This document shows positions 1-7,746 of a stretch of 37,892 bases of DNA, piece after piece. Source of the stretch: Sphingobium quisquiliarum P25. Lineage in GTDB: Bacteria > Pseudomonadota > Alphaproteobacteria > Sphingomonadales > Sphingomonadaceae. The notes under the pieces were generated by a model, which was given only the letters and a program-made list of their open reading frames with translations, was not told the origin of the DNA and ran no database searches. The DNA lies in assembly GCF_000445065.1 (NCBI RefSeq), contig NZ_ATHO01000074.1:1-37892 (forward strand). The letters are read 5' to 3'. The first letter of the stretch is position 1; each line of letters opens with the position of its first letter. A program made the translations under genes and the position numbers.

Positions 1-382
1 CGGCCGCCGCCGCTGGCGACCCGCCGGGCAGGATGAAGCTGTCGAGCGGCGCGAGTTCCGCGTTCATCGCGTCGATCTGATCTTCCAGCCGCTTCACCTG
101 CGCCGCGACGATGCGCAGCGCCCATGGCTCATCCTCTCCCTCAGGGATCGGGGTGGCGAGGTCAGCGCCCAGATCGAACAGGTCATTCTGAATGGTGGTC
201 AGCCATTGTCCCTCCGGCGCGCCGCCAATCGCCAGCACGGCAAGGCCGATGGCGCTGTTCGCTTCATCCACGTCGCCGACCGCCTGCATGCGGGGCGCAT
301 GTTTGGGCAGGCGGGATCCGTCCACAAGGCCGGTGGTGCCCGCGTCGCCGGTGCGGGTATAGATCTTGTTGAGCTTCACCAT
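1..382 (-). CDS. PduO-type ATP:cob(I)alamin adenosyltransferase, C-terminus cut by window edge
   Basis: The enzyme transfers adenosyl from ATP to cob(I)alamin to make adenosylcobalamin in the cytoplasm. The first 127 residues are visible. They begin MVKLNKIYTRTGDAGTTGL, the ATP-binding N-terminal motif of the PduO/MMAB family, followed by VGDVDEANS and IQNDLFDLGADL, and PGGS near the edge. The family is usually about 190 residues, so roughly a third is missing beyond position 1. GAAGG lies about 10 bases upstream of the ATG. It is the last visible gene of a leftward run after gluQ and a HIG1-domain gene, with a 27-base gap to the latter, so co-transcription is likely. The family assignment rests on visible motifs; the partner B12 enzyme is not in the window. 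Confidence 0.9.
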   Translation of the reverse strand, partial: MVKLNKIYTRTGDAGTTGLVDGSRLPKHAPRMQAVGDVDEANSAIGLAVLAIGGAPEGQWLTTIQNDLFDLGADLATPIPEGEDEPWALRIVAAQVKRLEDQIDAMNAELAPLDSFILPGGSPAAAA

Positions 383-409
383 GTCGCGCGCACCTTCACG
401 GAGCCGGGT

Positions 410-643
410 TCACCCATTGCCCTTCATCAGCAGCAGGATGGCGACGATGATGATGGCGGCGGCCTGAAACAGGATGCGGTTCATCATCATCTTGTTCTGC
501 TTGAGGCTGGACGGGCTGGGTCCGCCTTCCGGCGAGTTCAGCTGCTCCTTGGTCGACTGGAGGAAAGCGATGATCCCCCGCACCAGTGCGAACAGGGTGG
601 CGCCCATGGCAAGGATGAGGGCGATGATGAGGACGGTGTTCAT
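410..643 (-). CDS. HIG1-domain twin-transmembrane protein
   Basis: A 77-residue inner-membrane protein with two hydrophobic helices, about residues 3-27 and 57-74. They are joined by a polar segment ending in QNKMMMNRILFQ, which fits the R-x3-Q motif of the HIG1 (hypoxia-induced gene 1) family. In mitochondria the family associates with respiratory supercomplexes and cytochrome oxidase. In bacteria the role is not settled, and a respiratory role here is inference. It starts 10 bases after the gluQ stop and ends 27 bases before the adenosyltransferase start, so it is probably the middle gene of a three-gene operon. Nothing appears truncated. Confidence 0.8.
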   Translation of the reverse strand: MNTVLIIALILAMGATLFALVRGIIAFLQSTKEQLNSPEGGPSPSSLKQNKMMMNRILFQAAAIIIVAILLLMKGNG

Positions 644-652
644 CGCTCAAAA

Positions 653-1585
653 CTAGGCGCTGGCCAGCGAAATGCCAACCGGAAAGCGCGCGGCAAGCAA
701 ATCGGCGGCGAGTTGGACCGGGTCCATGCCTTGCGCCCGCAGATCGGCGAGCGCGATCGACCCGTCCCGCTTTGCAAGGCGCTTGCCATCGGCGCCTGCC
801 AGCAGCGGATGGTGGCAATAGACTGGCGAGGGGAGATTGAGCAGCGTCTGGAGCAGGCGGTGGACATGCGTGGCGGCAAACAGGTCCTGCCCCCGCAGCA
901 CATGGGTGACGCCCATGGCCGCGTCGTCGAGCGTGCAGGAAAGATGATAGCTGGCGGGCGCATCCTTGCGCGCGAGGACGACGTCACCGGCGGTCTGCGG
1001 CCTTGCCTCTATCAACCGTTCGGACTGAGCTTGTGGATTGACCTTCGACAAGCTCAGTCCGAACGGGGCAAACGAAGTGGATTTCCAATAGAGCTGTCCT
1101 GTGGCTGCGATCGCCCGGCTCATATCGATCCGCCAGGCATGCGGCTCCCCCGCCGCGATCCTCCTGTCCCGCTCGGCCAGGGGCAATGCCCGGCAGGTGC
1201 CCGGATAGACCGGCCCCTCCGGACCATGGGGCGCGCTGGTGCTCGCGGCGATGTCGGCGCGGGTGCAGAAGCAGGGATAGAGGAGGTCCATCCCCCGCAG
1301 CCGGTCAAGCGCCGCTTCATATTGGCCGAGGCGATCGGACTGGAAGATGACCTCGCCGTCCCACGCGATCCCCAGCCAGCGCAGGTCTTCGATGATGCCC
1401 GCGACATGCTCCGGGCGGCTGCGCGTCCCGTCAATATCCTCTATCCGGAGACGGAACGATCCGCCATTTTCGCGCGCGATCGCTTCCGCCAGCAGCGCGG
1501 ACCAGCCATGGCCCACATGCAGGCGCCCGGTGGGGCTGGGGGCGAAGCGCGTCACCATATGCTGTGGGGTGGAAGAAGGGGTCAT
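653..1585 (-). CDS. gluQ: Glutamyl-Q tRNA(Asp) synthetase
   Basis: A truncated paralogue of glutamyl-tRNA synthetase that activates glutamate and attaches it to queuosine in the tRNA-Asp anticodon (YadB/GluQRS). Of 310 residues, the nucleotide-binding start RFAPSPTGRLHVGH (13-26) carries the HIGH-like signature. CFC (105-107) plus YPGTC (127-131) supply the Cys, Cys, Tyr and Cys zinc ligands of YadB, and KRLAKRDG replaces KMSKS. The anticodon-binding half of GluRS is absent, as expected. Residues about 174-190 (FGLSLSKVNPQAQSER and one preceding Pro) are encoded by a perfect inverted repeat, an in-frame insertion into the catalytic domain between the Zn region and the DVVLARKD segment. It is first in an operon with the HIG1 gene and the adenosyltransferase. 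Confidence 0.93.
   Translation of the reverse strand: MTPSSTPQHMVTRFAPSPTGRLHVGHGWSALLAEAIARENGGSFRLRIEDIDGTRSRPEHVAGIIEDLRWLGIAWDGEVIFQSDRLGQYEAALDRLRGMDLLYPCFCTRADIAASTSAPHGPEGPVYPGTCRALPLAERDRRIAAGEPHAWRIDMSRAIAATGQLYWKSTSFAPFGLSLSKVNPQAQSERLIEARPQTAGDVVLARKDAPASYHLSCTLDDAAMGVTHVLRGQDLFAATHVHRLLQTLLNLPSPVYCHHPLLAGADGKRLAKRDGSIALADLRAQGMDPVQLAADLLAARFPVGISLASA
1016..1066. repeat. Palindromic repeat inserted in frame within gluQ
   Basis: Two perfect 19-base arms (1016-1034 and 1048-1066, arm CCGTTCGGACTGAGCTTGT) flank a 13-base spacer. The arm sequence belongs to the same type as the intergenic repeat at 18622-18691, which also carries CTGAGC followed by GTCGAA. It lies wholly inside gluQ and keeps the frame, encoding about 17 residues. 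A mobile or amplified palindromic element is inferred; its copy number elsewhere cannot be seen here. Confidence 0.85.
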
Positions 1586-1680
1586 ACTTGGCCTTGACGG
1601 ATCGGGGTCGTTAATGCTGTCATGCTCCCGTCACGATCCTGGTCAATCAGGACGTCGGCAAAGGGGGATTGAGGGTTCTT

Positions 1681-2247
1681 ATGTACCATCCCGACCTGAT
1701 ACGGCACCCGGAAAACTGCCCGGCGCTGGTTCTGAATGCAGACTATACGCCGCTCAGTTATTACCCGTTGAGCCTGTGGCCTTGGCAAACCGCCATCAAG
1801 GCGGTTTTTTTGGATCGGGTGGACATCGTCTCCAGCTATGAGCGGGAGGTCCACAGCCCCAGCCTGCAAATGAAAATCCCGTCCGTCATCGCGCTCAAGC
1901 AATATGTCCGTCCCTCCGAGCATCCAGCCTTCACCCGCTTCAACCTGTTCCTGCGCGACCGTTTCGCCTGCCAATATTGCGGATCGGGCAACGATCTGAC
2001 GTTCGACCATGTCGTCCCGCGCCGTGCGGGCGGCCGCACCACATGGGAAAATGTCGCGACCGCCTGCTCACCATGCAATCTGCGCAAGGGCGGGCGCACG
2101 CCGAAGGAGGCGGGGATGCGTCTGCATGTAACGCCAATCCGCCCGACCAGCTGGCAGTTGCAGGAACATGGCCGCGCCTTTCCGCCCAACTATCTGCACG
2201 AAAGCTGGCACGACTGGCTTTATTGGGACGTGGAATTGCTCGCCTGA
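1681..2247 (+). CDS. HNH endonuclease family protein
   Basis: A predicted metal-dependent HNH nuclease of 188 residues. The C-terminal half has CQYCG (about 98-102), DHVVPR with the general-base His, and CSPCNLRKG, together forming a Cys4-type HNH domain: CxxC, DH, CxxCN. The N-terminal half (ALVLNADYTPLSYYPLSLW) is typical of a widely conserved, mostly uncharacterised HNH subfamily in alphaproteobacteria. I take the ATG at 1681 as the start because GAGGG lies just upstream; an in-frame TTG at 1669 would add MRVL. It is divergent from gluQ and convergent with the Crp-type regulator, with 16 bases between stops. No restriction or homing partner is adjacent, so a chromosomal house function is more likely than a defence role, but this is unproven. 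Confidence 0.85.
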   Translation: MYHPDLIRHPENCPALVLNADYTPLSYYPLSLWPWQTAIKAVFLDRVDIVSSYEREVHSPSLQMKIPSVIALKQYVRPSEHPAFTRFNLFLRDRFACQYCGSGNDLTFDHVVPRRAGGRTTWENVATACSPCNLRKGGRTPKEAGMRLHVTPIRPTSWQLQEHGRAFPPNYLHESWHDWLYWDVELLA

Positions 2248-2263
2248 TCCGCAGGCCACGGCT

Positions 2264-2998
2264 TCATGGCTGGCTGGGGAGCCAGTCGAAATCCATGTCC
2301 TTGTGACGATTGGTGTAGTGGCCGATCTCTTCCAGCCGTTCCATGTCGAGCAGGGTGATGCGCCCGTTCGCCCGGCTGATCAGCCCTTCCTGCTCCATCT
2401 GCCGGACCATGCGGTTCACATGGACGGAGGTGAGGCCTATGGCATCGCCAATCTCCTCCTGCGTCAGCTTGAGGTCGAAACTGTCGGTCACGCCATCATC
2501 CGTGACACGCAACCGGTCGAAAATGTCGAGCAGGAAGGACGCGACCCGTGCTTTGGCCGATGTCCGCCCAAGTGATGCGAGGCGGTCGGTCAGCGCGACC
2601 CGTTCGGCGTTGGACAGCAGGAACAGCAGCGCTGCGACGCGCGGATGTTCCTCCAGCAGGCGGCGCAACGCATGCTTGTCGAACGGGCAGATGACTACGT
2701 CCGACAGCGCAACCAGGGATTCGGGAGCCTTGCTGTAGATGGTGCTGGCGGACCCGATGAAATCGCCGGGGAAATAGACGCGCAGAATCTGGCGGCTGCC
2801 GTCGGGAAGCAGGACGAAGCTCATCGCCCGCCCCTCGCGAAGGACGAACAATTCCGTAACCGTTTCATTGACGCGCTGGATCATGGCGCCGCGCTTCACT
2901 TTACGCGGATTTTCTTCCAATCTGGCAAGCGCGCTTCTTTCCGCATCGGACAGCTGCACATGCTTGGCCAGCCTGTCCGCGAAACAACTTGTCGCCAC
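2264..2998 (-). CDS. Crp/Fnr-family transcriptional regulator
   Basis: A 244-residue regulator with an N-terminal cyclic-nucleotide-binding-like beta-roll (about 30-140; [30 protein letters not shown]) and a C-terminal winged helix (about 160-225; [20 protein letters not shown] as recognition unit). The N-terminal four-cysteine cluster of oxygen-sensing Fnr is absent; only Cys5 lies near the N-terminus. It is therefore not a classical Fe-S Fnr, and the effector is unknown. The start codon is GTG, supported by AAGAAGAAGG placed 7 bases upstream. It is divergent from murA across a 210-base intergenic region that must hold both promoters. Confidence 0.88.
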   Translation of the reverse strand: MATSCFADRLAKHVQLSDAERSALARLEENPRKVKRGAMIQRVNETVTELFVLREGRAMSFVLLPDGSRQILRVYFPGDFIGSASTIYSKAPESLVALSDVVICPFDKHALRRLLEEHPRVAALLFLLSNAERVALTDRLASLGRTSAKARVASFLLDIFDRLRVTDDGVTDSFDLKLTQEEIGDAIGLTSVHVNRMVRQMEQEGLISRANGRITLLDMERLEEIGHYTNRHKDMDFDWLPSQP

Positions 2999-3208
2999 CC
3001 GGATACCTTCTTCTTAGCTTGTCGTTACGATGGCATAACGCCCCGCCCGTCTTTCGGCTGCAATCGCGCCTCGTGCACTAAACTCGATCAATATTGGCTG
3101 CTGGATCATGCAAATGTTTCTGCGGGCGCGAGCAGGCCGATACGGTGCTGGTGCTCCGGCATGCCTCCCGCCTTGCGCGCGGCGCAATTAACGTTAAGAA
3201 CCCAGCCG

Positions 3209-4492
3209 ATGGACCGCATTCATATTCGCGGCGGCAAAGCGCTCAATGGCCGCCTTCCCATCTCCGGCGCGAAGAACGCGGCGTTGACCTTGCTGCCTTG
3301 CGCCCTGCTGACCGACGAACCGGTGACGTTGCGCAACCTGCCCCGTCTCGCCGACGTCGACAGCTTTGGCCATCTGCTCAATCAATTGGGCGTGTCGACC
3401 ATGATCGAAGGGGCGCGGCCGGAGGATTTCGGGCGGGTCATGACGCTGCGCGCGGGCCGTGTCACTTCGACGGAAGCGCCCTACGATATCGTGCGCAAGA
3501 TGCGTGCTTCCATCCTGGTGCTTGGGCCGCTGCTCGCGCGCGCGGGCGAAGCGCGCGTTTCGCTGCCCGGCGGATGCGCCATCGGCAACCGGCCGATCGA
3601 CCTGCATTTGAAGGCGCTGGAAGCGTTCGGCGCGGTGATCGAAATCAGCGCGGGCTATGTCCGGGCAAGCGCGCCTGACGGCGGGCTGCCGGGCGGCATC
3701 TACACTTTCCCGGTCGTGTCCGTGGGCGCAACCGAAAACGCCTTGATGGCGGCGGTGCTGGCGAAGGGCACCTGCATCCTGGAAAATGCCGCGCGGGAGC
3801 CGGAGATCGTCGATCTTTGCAACCTGCTCGCCGCCATGGGCGCCGACATTGAAGGCATCGGCAGCGACAAGCTGACCATCCATGGCCGCCAGCGCCTGCA
3901 CGGCGCGACATACAGCGTCATGCCGGACCGGATCGAGGCGGGCAGCTATGCCTGCGCGGCGGCGATCACCGGCGGCTCGCTGGAACTGGCAGGCGCGAAT
4001 GCCGCCGACATGCACGCCATCCTGGCGGCGCTGCGCGACGCGGGCGTCGAGGTGGAGGAGATGAAGGGCAGCATCAAGGTGTCGTCGGATGGCAAGCTGA
4101 AGCCGCTGACCCTCTCCACCGCGCCGTTCCCGGCCTTCCCGACCGACATGCAGGCGCAGTTCATGGCGATGCTGACGAAGGCCAGTGGCGCATCGGTGCT
4201 GACCGAGACCATCTTTGAAAATCGCTACATGCACGTTCCCGAACTGGCGCGCATGGGCGCCGATATCGGCGTCAATGGCCGCACCGCCGTGGTGCGGGGC
4301 GTCGACCGCCTGGTCGGCGCGCCGGTGATGGCGACGGATCTGCGCGCATCGATGAGCCTGATCCTGGCGGGCCTTGCGGCGGAAGGCGAAACGCAGGTGA
4401 ACCGTGTCTACCATCTCGATCGCGGCTATGAACGGCTGGAGGAAAAGCTGTCGGCGGTAGGGGCCGACATCGAACGGGTCAGCGATGGCTAA
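3209..4492 (+). CDS. murA: UDP-N-acetylglucosamine 1-carboxyvinyltransferase
   Basis: Catalyses the first committed step of peptidoglycan synthesis in the cytoplasm, transferring enolpyruvate from PEP to UDP-GlcNAc. It is 427 residues, normal for the family (about 420). Visible landmarks are the start [20 protein letters not shown] with the conserved Lys22 in SGAKNAA, and [17 protein letters not shown], whose Cys123 is the PEP-adduct and fosfomycin-target cysteine of sensitive enzymes. The C-terminal [19 protein letters not shown] segment is also present. The reading frame stays open far upstream, but the family N-terminus fixes the ATG chosen. Its last 8 bases overlap the following histidine kinase gene. 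Confidence 0.97.
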   Translation: MDRIHIRGGKALNGRLPISGAKNAALTLLPCALLTDEPVTLRNLPRLADVDSFGHLLNQLGVSTMIEGARPEDFGRVMTLRAGRVTSTEAPYDIVRKMRASILVLGPLLARAGEARVSLPGGCAIGNRPIDLHLKALEAFGAVIEISAGYVRASAPDGGLPGGIYTFPVVSVGATENALMAAVLAKGTCILENAAREPEIVDLCNLLAAMGADIEGIGSDKLTIHGRQRLHGATYSVMPDRIEAGSYACAAAITGGSLELAGANAADMHAILAALRDAGVEVEEMKGSIKVSSDGKLKPLTLSTAPFPAFPTDMQAQFMAMLTKASGASVLTETIFENRYMHVPELARMGADIGVNGRTAVVRGVDRLVGAPVMATDLRASMSLILAGLAAEGETQVNRVYHLDRGYERLEEKLSAVGADIERVSDG

Positions 4493-6008
4493 CGGCTGCG
4501 GCCTGGATACGGACCGCGCGGCATTGCTGGCGCGCTACGATCTGGACGCAGGCGGCTTTTCCGCTCTTGACCAGATCACCGAATTCGCCTCGGCTCTCTG
4601 CGATGCGCCGATCGCGCTCGTCAGCATAGTGGAAGATGAGCGGCAACGCTTCCTCGCCCGCACGGGGCTGGATGCGGAAGAAACGCCGCGCGACGTATCC
4701 TTTTGCGCGCATGCGATGATGGACAGTGCGATCTTCGTGGTGTCCGACGCTACTTCGGACCCGCGTTTCAGGGATAATGCGCTGGTGCTGGGGCCGCCGC
4801 ACATCCGCTTCTACGCGGGCGCGCCGCTGCTCGACCGGGAAGGGGTGCCGCTGGGGGCGCTGTGCGTCATCGACGAGCGGCCGCGTGATGACCTGACGCC
4901 GCTTCAACGCCAGGGCCTTGCGCTGCTGGCGCGGCATGTCATGGTTGTGCTGGAAGGACGCAGGCGGGACCAGGACGTCATCGCCCAGCAGATCAGGGAT
5001 GCCGAAGCCCTGGCGCAAAGCGACCGGCTGTTCAGGACGCTCGCCGACACCATGCCGCAAATGGTCTGGTCGACGCTGGCGGACGGCTATCACGATTATT
5101 ACAATGCCCGCTGGTATGAATATACCGGCGTGCCGGAAGGATCGACCGATGGCGACGACTGGGCGGGCATGTTCCATGCCGACGACCGCGAGAAGGCCTG
5201 GGAATGCTGGCGCCGCTCGCTGGCCACTGGCGAGCCCTATGACGTCGAATACCGGCTGAGGCATCGTAGCGGCGAATATCGATGGACGCTGGGCCGCGCT
5301 CTGCCGATCCGGGACGGAGAGGGGCGGATCACGCGATGGATCGGCACCTGCACCGAAATTCACGAACAGAAGCTGATGCTGGAGGAGCGCGAGGTCATCG
5401 CGCACGAACTGTCGCACCGCATCAAGAACATCTTTTCCGTGATTTCCGGCCTCATCGGCCTGTCGGCCCGCGCCCATCCGCAGATTCGCGACGTCGCCGA
5501 CGACCTGCGCGACCGCATCATGGCGCTCGGCCGGGCCCATGATTTCGTGCGTCCCCATGGTGATGACGCCAGCGTAGAGGGGCAGAGAGGTGGCCTGCGC
5601 GGCATATTGGAGCAGATTTTCGCGCCCTATAGTGATGAGAAGGGCAGCCGTATCGCCTTTTCGGGCGAGAACCCCGCAATCGACGACCGGTCGGCGACCC
5701 CGCTCGCGCTGCTGTTCCATGAACTTGCCACCAATGCAGCCAAATATGGAGCGCTGTCGGTGCCCGGAGGGCGCATTCACATCGCGGTGGAGCGGACGGG
5801 CGGAGACATTCGCATCACCTGGCGCGAGGAAGGCGGTCCGGTTGTCACCCCCGCAAGCCATGAAGGGTTCGGCAGCCGCCTGATGCAACTCAGCGTCGAA
5901 CGTCAGCTTGGCGGCGAGATGGTGCGCGAATGGCGGCCCGAGGGTCTGGAAATCAGCCTGCGGGTCCCATTCCGTTCCATGAGCCGGACGGCGGCGGGAA
6001 CGGCGTAA
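4485..6008 (+). CDS. GAF-PAS sensor histidine kinase of the HRXXN/HWE type
   Basis: A cytoplasmic sensor kinase of 507 residues with no membrane segment. An N-terminal GAF domain (about 25-160) is followed by a PAS domain (about 180-295) and a HisKA_2/HWE kinase module. The phospho-acceptor box is [13 protein letters not shown], with His311 in an HRxxN motif. The N box [14 protein letters not shown] starts at His412, W446-x-E448 gives the WxE signature of HWE kinases, and GFGSRL is the G box. HRXXN kinases commonly feed the alphaproteobacterial general stress response (PhyR-NepR-EcfG). That link is inference here. No LOV or haem motif is seen in the PAS domain. The ATG overlaps the murA stop (ATGGCTAA), suggesting translational coupling. 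The 3' end overlaps the receiver gene on the other strand by 56 bases. Confidence 0.92.
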   Translation: MANGCGLDTDRAALLARYDLDAGGFSALDQITEFASALCDAPIALVSIVEDERQRFLARTGLDAEETPRDVSFCAHAMMDSAIFVVSDATSDPRFRDNALVLGPPHIRFYAGAPLLDREGVPLGALCVIDERPRDDLTPLQRQGLALLARHVMVVLEGRRRDQDVIAQQIRDAEALAQSDRLFRTLADTMPQMVWSTLADGYHDYYNARWYEYTGVPEGSTDGDDWAGMFHADDREKAWECWRRSLATGEPYDVEYRLRHRSGEYRWTLGRALPIRDGEGRITRWIGTCTEIHEQKLMLEEREVIAHELSHRIKNIFSVISGLIGLSARAHPQIRDVADDLRDRIMALGRAHDFVRPHGDDASVEGQRGGLRGILEQIFAPYSDEKGSRIAFSGENPAIDDRSATPLALLFHELATNAAKYGALSVPGGRIHIAVERTGGDIRITWREEGGPVVTPASHEGFGSRLMQLSVERQLGGEMVREWRPEGLEISLRVPFRSMSRTAAGTA

Positions 6009-6390
6009 ACCCGGCGATCTGGGCGGCCGTCAGGTCGCTGCTGTCGTCCGCCACGAGCCTTAGCGTCGCGGTGATGCTGTCAGCGCGGAAAGGCTTTGCG
6101 ATGACGCCCAGCGCCGCCTCGGCCGCCGCGCCGATTTGTGCGGGATTCGCGGTGACGTAGATGACCTGGATGCCGAATTGACCGGCCAGTTCCATGCCGA
6201 TCCCCGGACCCGTGGGGCCGTCGCGCAGGTTCAGGTCGACGAGGGCGATGTCGCACGCGGCTGCGGCGGCCAATGCGGCTTCCCGGTCGGCCGCGATCGC
6301 GCCCACCGTGAAGCCAGCATCCTCAACGATCTGTTCAATTTCCAGTGCGACGAAAATTTCGTCTTCAACGATCAGAACTGTCTTGCTCAT
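5953..6390 (-). CDS. Single-domain response regulator (receiver only)
   Basis: A CheY-like receiver of 145 residues without an output domain. Acidic pocket ED at 9-10 and E11, phospho-acceptor Asp52 in ALVDLNLRDG, switch Thr80 and Lys99 in IAKPF are all present. A proline-rich tail of about 25 residues follows. Such receivers act as phosphate shuttles or sinks, or bind a protein partner. The gene is convergent with the HRXXN kinase and overlaps its tail, so the kinase is the obvious candidate partner, though this is inference. The start MSKTVLIVEDE is chosen because it matches family N-termini. An upstream ATG at 6414 would add MPTNPVYG; neither has a strong ribosome-binding site. Confidence 0.88.
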   Translation of the reverse strand: MSKTVLIVEDEIFVALEIEQIVEDAGFTVGAIAADREAALAAAAACDIALVDLNLRDGPTGPGIGMELAGQFGIQVIYVTANPAQIGAAAEAALGVIAKPFRADSITATLRLVADDSSDLTAAQIAGFTPFPPPSGSWNGMGPAG

Positions 6391-6415
6391 GCCATAGACC
6401 GGGTTGGTGGGCATA

Positions 6416-6440
6416 AATGCGCGGAATCCGGTTAGGTTCC
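6416..6440 (-). promoter_or_regulatory. Candidate EcfG-like (general stress) promoter for the response regulator
   Basis: Reading the minus strand, GGAAC (6436-6440) is followed after 16 bases by CATT (6416-6419), 25 bases before the chosen ATG. The alphaproteobacterial stress sigma factor EcfG recognises GGAAC with a CGTT-type -10 element about 16-17 bases away, so one position of the -10 differs. This is a weak pattern match, reported because the neighbouring kinase is of the stress-response class. Confidence 0.25.
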
Positions 6441-6489
6441 CCGTGCACCGGAAAAACGTCCGGTCAGCGGTACGGGGCCGCTTTGCCGC

Positions 6490-6708
6490 TTATTCGGCTT
6501 CCGTGGTCCAGAGCGTTTCGAATTTCGTCCCCTGCATCAGCAGCACGCTGGCGGGATAGCCGCCCTCGCTTGCCTTGCGCGCCGTGTCCGTAGCGCTGCC
6601 GACGGCGGCCTGCCGGGTGGGAAAGGGGCCGTAATAGCGATTGTCGAGATTGATCTTCCACTCGCCCCCATGTTCAAGGACGATGTAGCGTGCGTGGGGC
6701 AGGGGCAT
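6490..6708 (-). CDS. Small conserved-type protein, DUF2188-like
   Basis: A 72-residue soluble protein without signal or membrane segment. The pattern GGEWKINLDNRYYGPFPTR, then QAAVGSATDTARKA and a hydrophobic strand ASVLLMQ, resembles the beta-beta-alpha-beta layout of DUF2188-type proteins, in which a residue series ending in 'A' repeats marks one helix. I assign this by resemblance only. It begins 3 bases after the stop of the upstream glycosylase gene on the same strand, so it is co-transcribed and probably translationally coupled. Function unknown. Confidence 0.7.
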   Translation of the reverse strand: MPLPHARYIVLEHGGEWKINLDNRYYGPFPTRQAAVGSATDTARKASEGGYPASVLLMQGTKFETLWTTEAE

Positions 6709-6711
6709 GAG

Positions 6712-7329
6712 TCAAAGAACCTCTGTATTATAATGGTGCCAGGCCATGATGGCGGCCGCCCCGCGGTGGGGACGCCAGCGTTCCGCGACCTCGCGCGTCT
6801 GGCGCTCGCTCGGCCGCTCCGGAAGTCCGAGGATGCGTCCGACCTCGACCTGCACGGCCAGGTCGCCCGCTGGCCAGATGTCGGGCCGCCCTTCGGCAAA
6901 GAGGAGGTAGATTTCCGCCGACCAGCGCCCGATGCCCTTGATCCGCGTGAGAAGCGCGATCGCTTCCTCGTCCTCTTGCGGAAGGGCATGCAGGTCGATC
7001 GCGCCGCTGGTCACCAGTTCGGCAAGGCTGCGGGCATAGCCCTGCTTCTGGCGTGACAGGCCGCAGCTTCGCAGCGCCTCGAAATCGCGCGACAGCAATA
7101 TGTCCGGCGCGCAGCCTTCGCCCAGTTCCGCCTCCAGCTTGCGCCAGACGGCCGCCGCCGCGGCGACGCTGACCTGCTGGCCTACGATGGTGCGCAGCAA
7201 TGTCTCATATCCCGGCTCCCGCATCCGGGGCAGGGGGTAGCCTACCCGGCCGATGGCCGCCGCGAATCCCGGCTCTAGCGCCGCGATCGCGTCCAGGCTT
7301 TCGCGCAACCTTTCTACTGTCGTCACCAT
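6712..7329 (-). CDS. DNA-3-methyladenine glycosylase II (AlkA-type, HhH-GPD)
   Basis: A base-excision repair enzyme removing alkylated purines. The 205 residues hold the helix-hairpin-helix and Gly/Pro-Asp loop LTRIKGIGRWSAEIYLL (128-144) followed by DIWPAGDLAVQ, where Asp156 is the catalytic aspartate of the superfamily. There are no four cysteines after the HhH, so the Fe-S cluster of the Nth/MutY branch is lacking. The N-terminal extra domain of E. coli AlkA and the Ada methyltransferase domain are also absent, placing it with the short Mag1/AlkA-like forms. It is divergent from the ferredoxin gene and heads a two-gene unit with the small downstream gene. Confidence 0.9.
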   Translation of the reverse strand: MVTTVERLRESLDAIAALEPGFAAAIGRVGYPLPRMREPGYETLLRTIVGQQVSVAAAAAVWRKLEAELGEGCAPDILLSRDFEALRSCGLSRQKQGYARSLAELVTSGAIDLHALPQEDEEAIALLTRIKGIGRWSAEIYLLFAEGRPDIWPAGDLAVQVEVGRILGLPERPSERQTREVAERWRPHRGAAAIMAWHHYNTEVL

Positions 7330-7406
7330 GGCGCTGGCTTTCCCGCTCTTGATTTATCGGCGACCCAGCCTATGAGCGGCGAGGATGTTTGAGGGGATTT
7401 GAGTAC

Positions 7407-7724
7407 ATGCCCAAGTTGATTGTGGTCAACCGGTCAGGTGAAGAACAGGCCGTTGAAGGCGATGCTGGCCTGTCGGTGATGGAAGTCATCCGCGACAATG
7501 GTTTTGACGAACTGCTGGCGCTGTGCGGCGGCTGCTGTTCCTGCGCGACCTGCCATGTCTATGTCGATCCCGCTTTCGCCGGCAAGCTGCCGGAGATCAG
7601 CGAGGACGAAAACGACCTGCTCGACAGTTCGGACCATCGCAACGAAACCAGCCGCCTGTCCTGCCAGCTTACGCTGAACGACGATCTGGACGGCCTGCGC
7701 GTCACCATCGCGCCGGAAGACTGA
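7407..7724 (+). CDS. [2Fe-2S] ferredoxin, adrenodoxin type
   Basis: A soluble one-electron carrier of 105 residues. Cluster ligands are Cys40, Cys46, Cys49 (C-x5-C-x2-C in [10 protein letters not shown]) and Cys86 (RLSCQL), the spacing of the vertebrate-type/FdxB-FdVI family that serves P450 or ring-hydroxylating oxygenases or Fe-S assembly. Two extra cysteines (43, 44) sit in the cluster loop. The ATG is preceded by GAGGGGA at a 9-base distance, which decides the start over an upstream TTG. No redox partner is adjacent. The gene stands alone between a divergent glycosylase and a convergent lipoprotein gene. Confidence 0.93.
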   Translation: MPKLIVVNRSGEEQAVEGDAGLSVMEVIRDNGFDELLALCGGCCSCATCHVYVDPAFAGKLPEISEDENDLLDSSDHRNETSRLSCQLTLNDDLDGLRVTIAPED

Positions 7725-7746
7725 TCCGCAACAAGGCGTCCAGAGC

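Noticed and set aside
206..1597. Long plus-strand open frame antisense to gluQ and the HIG1 gene
   Set aside because: It has no family motifs, is rich in Arg/Gly/His from GC-rich antisense sequence, and lies opposite well-supported genes.
1681..2247. HNH nuclease as part of a restriction or defence system
   Set aside because: No methylase, helicase or other defence gene is adjacent, and the subfamily is widespread as a single chromosomal gene.
2264..2998. Oxygen-sensing Fnr with an Fe-S cluster
   Set aside because: The N-terminal cysteine cluster is missing.
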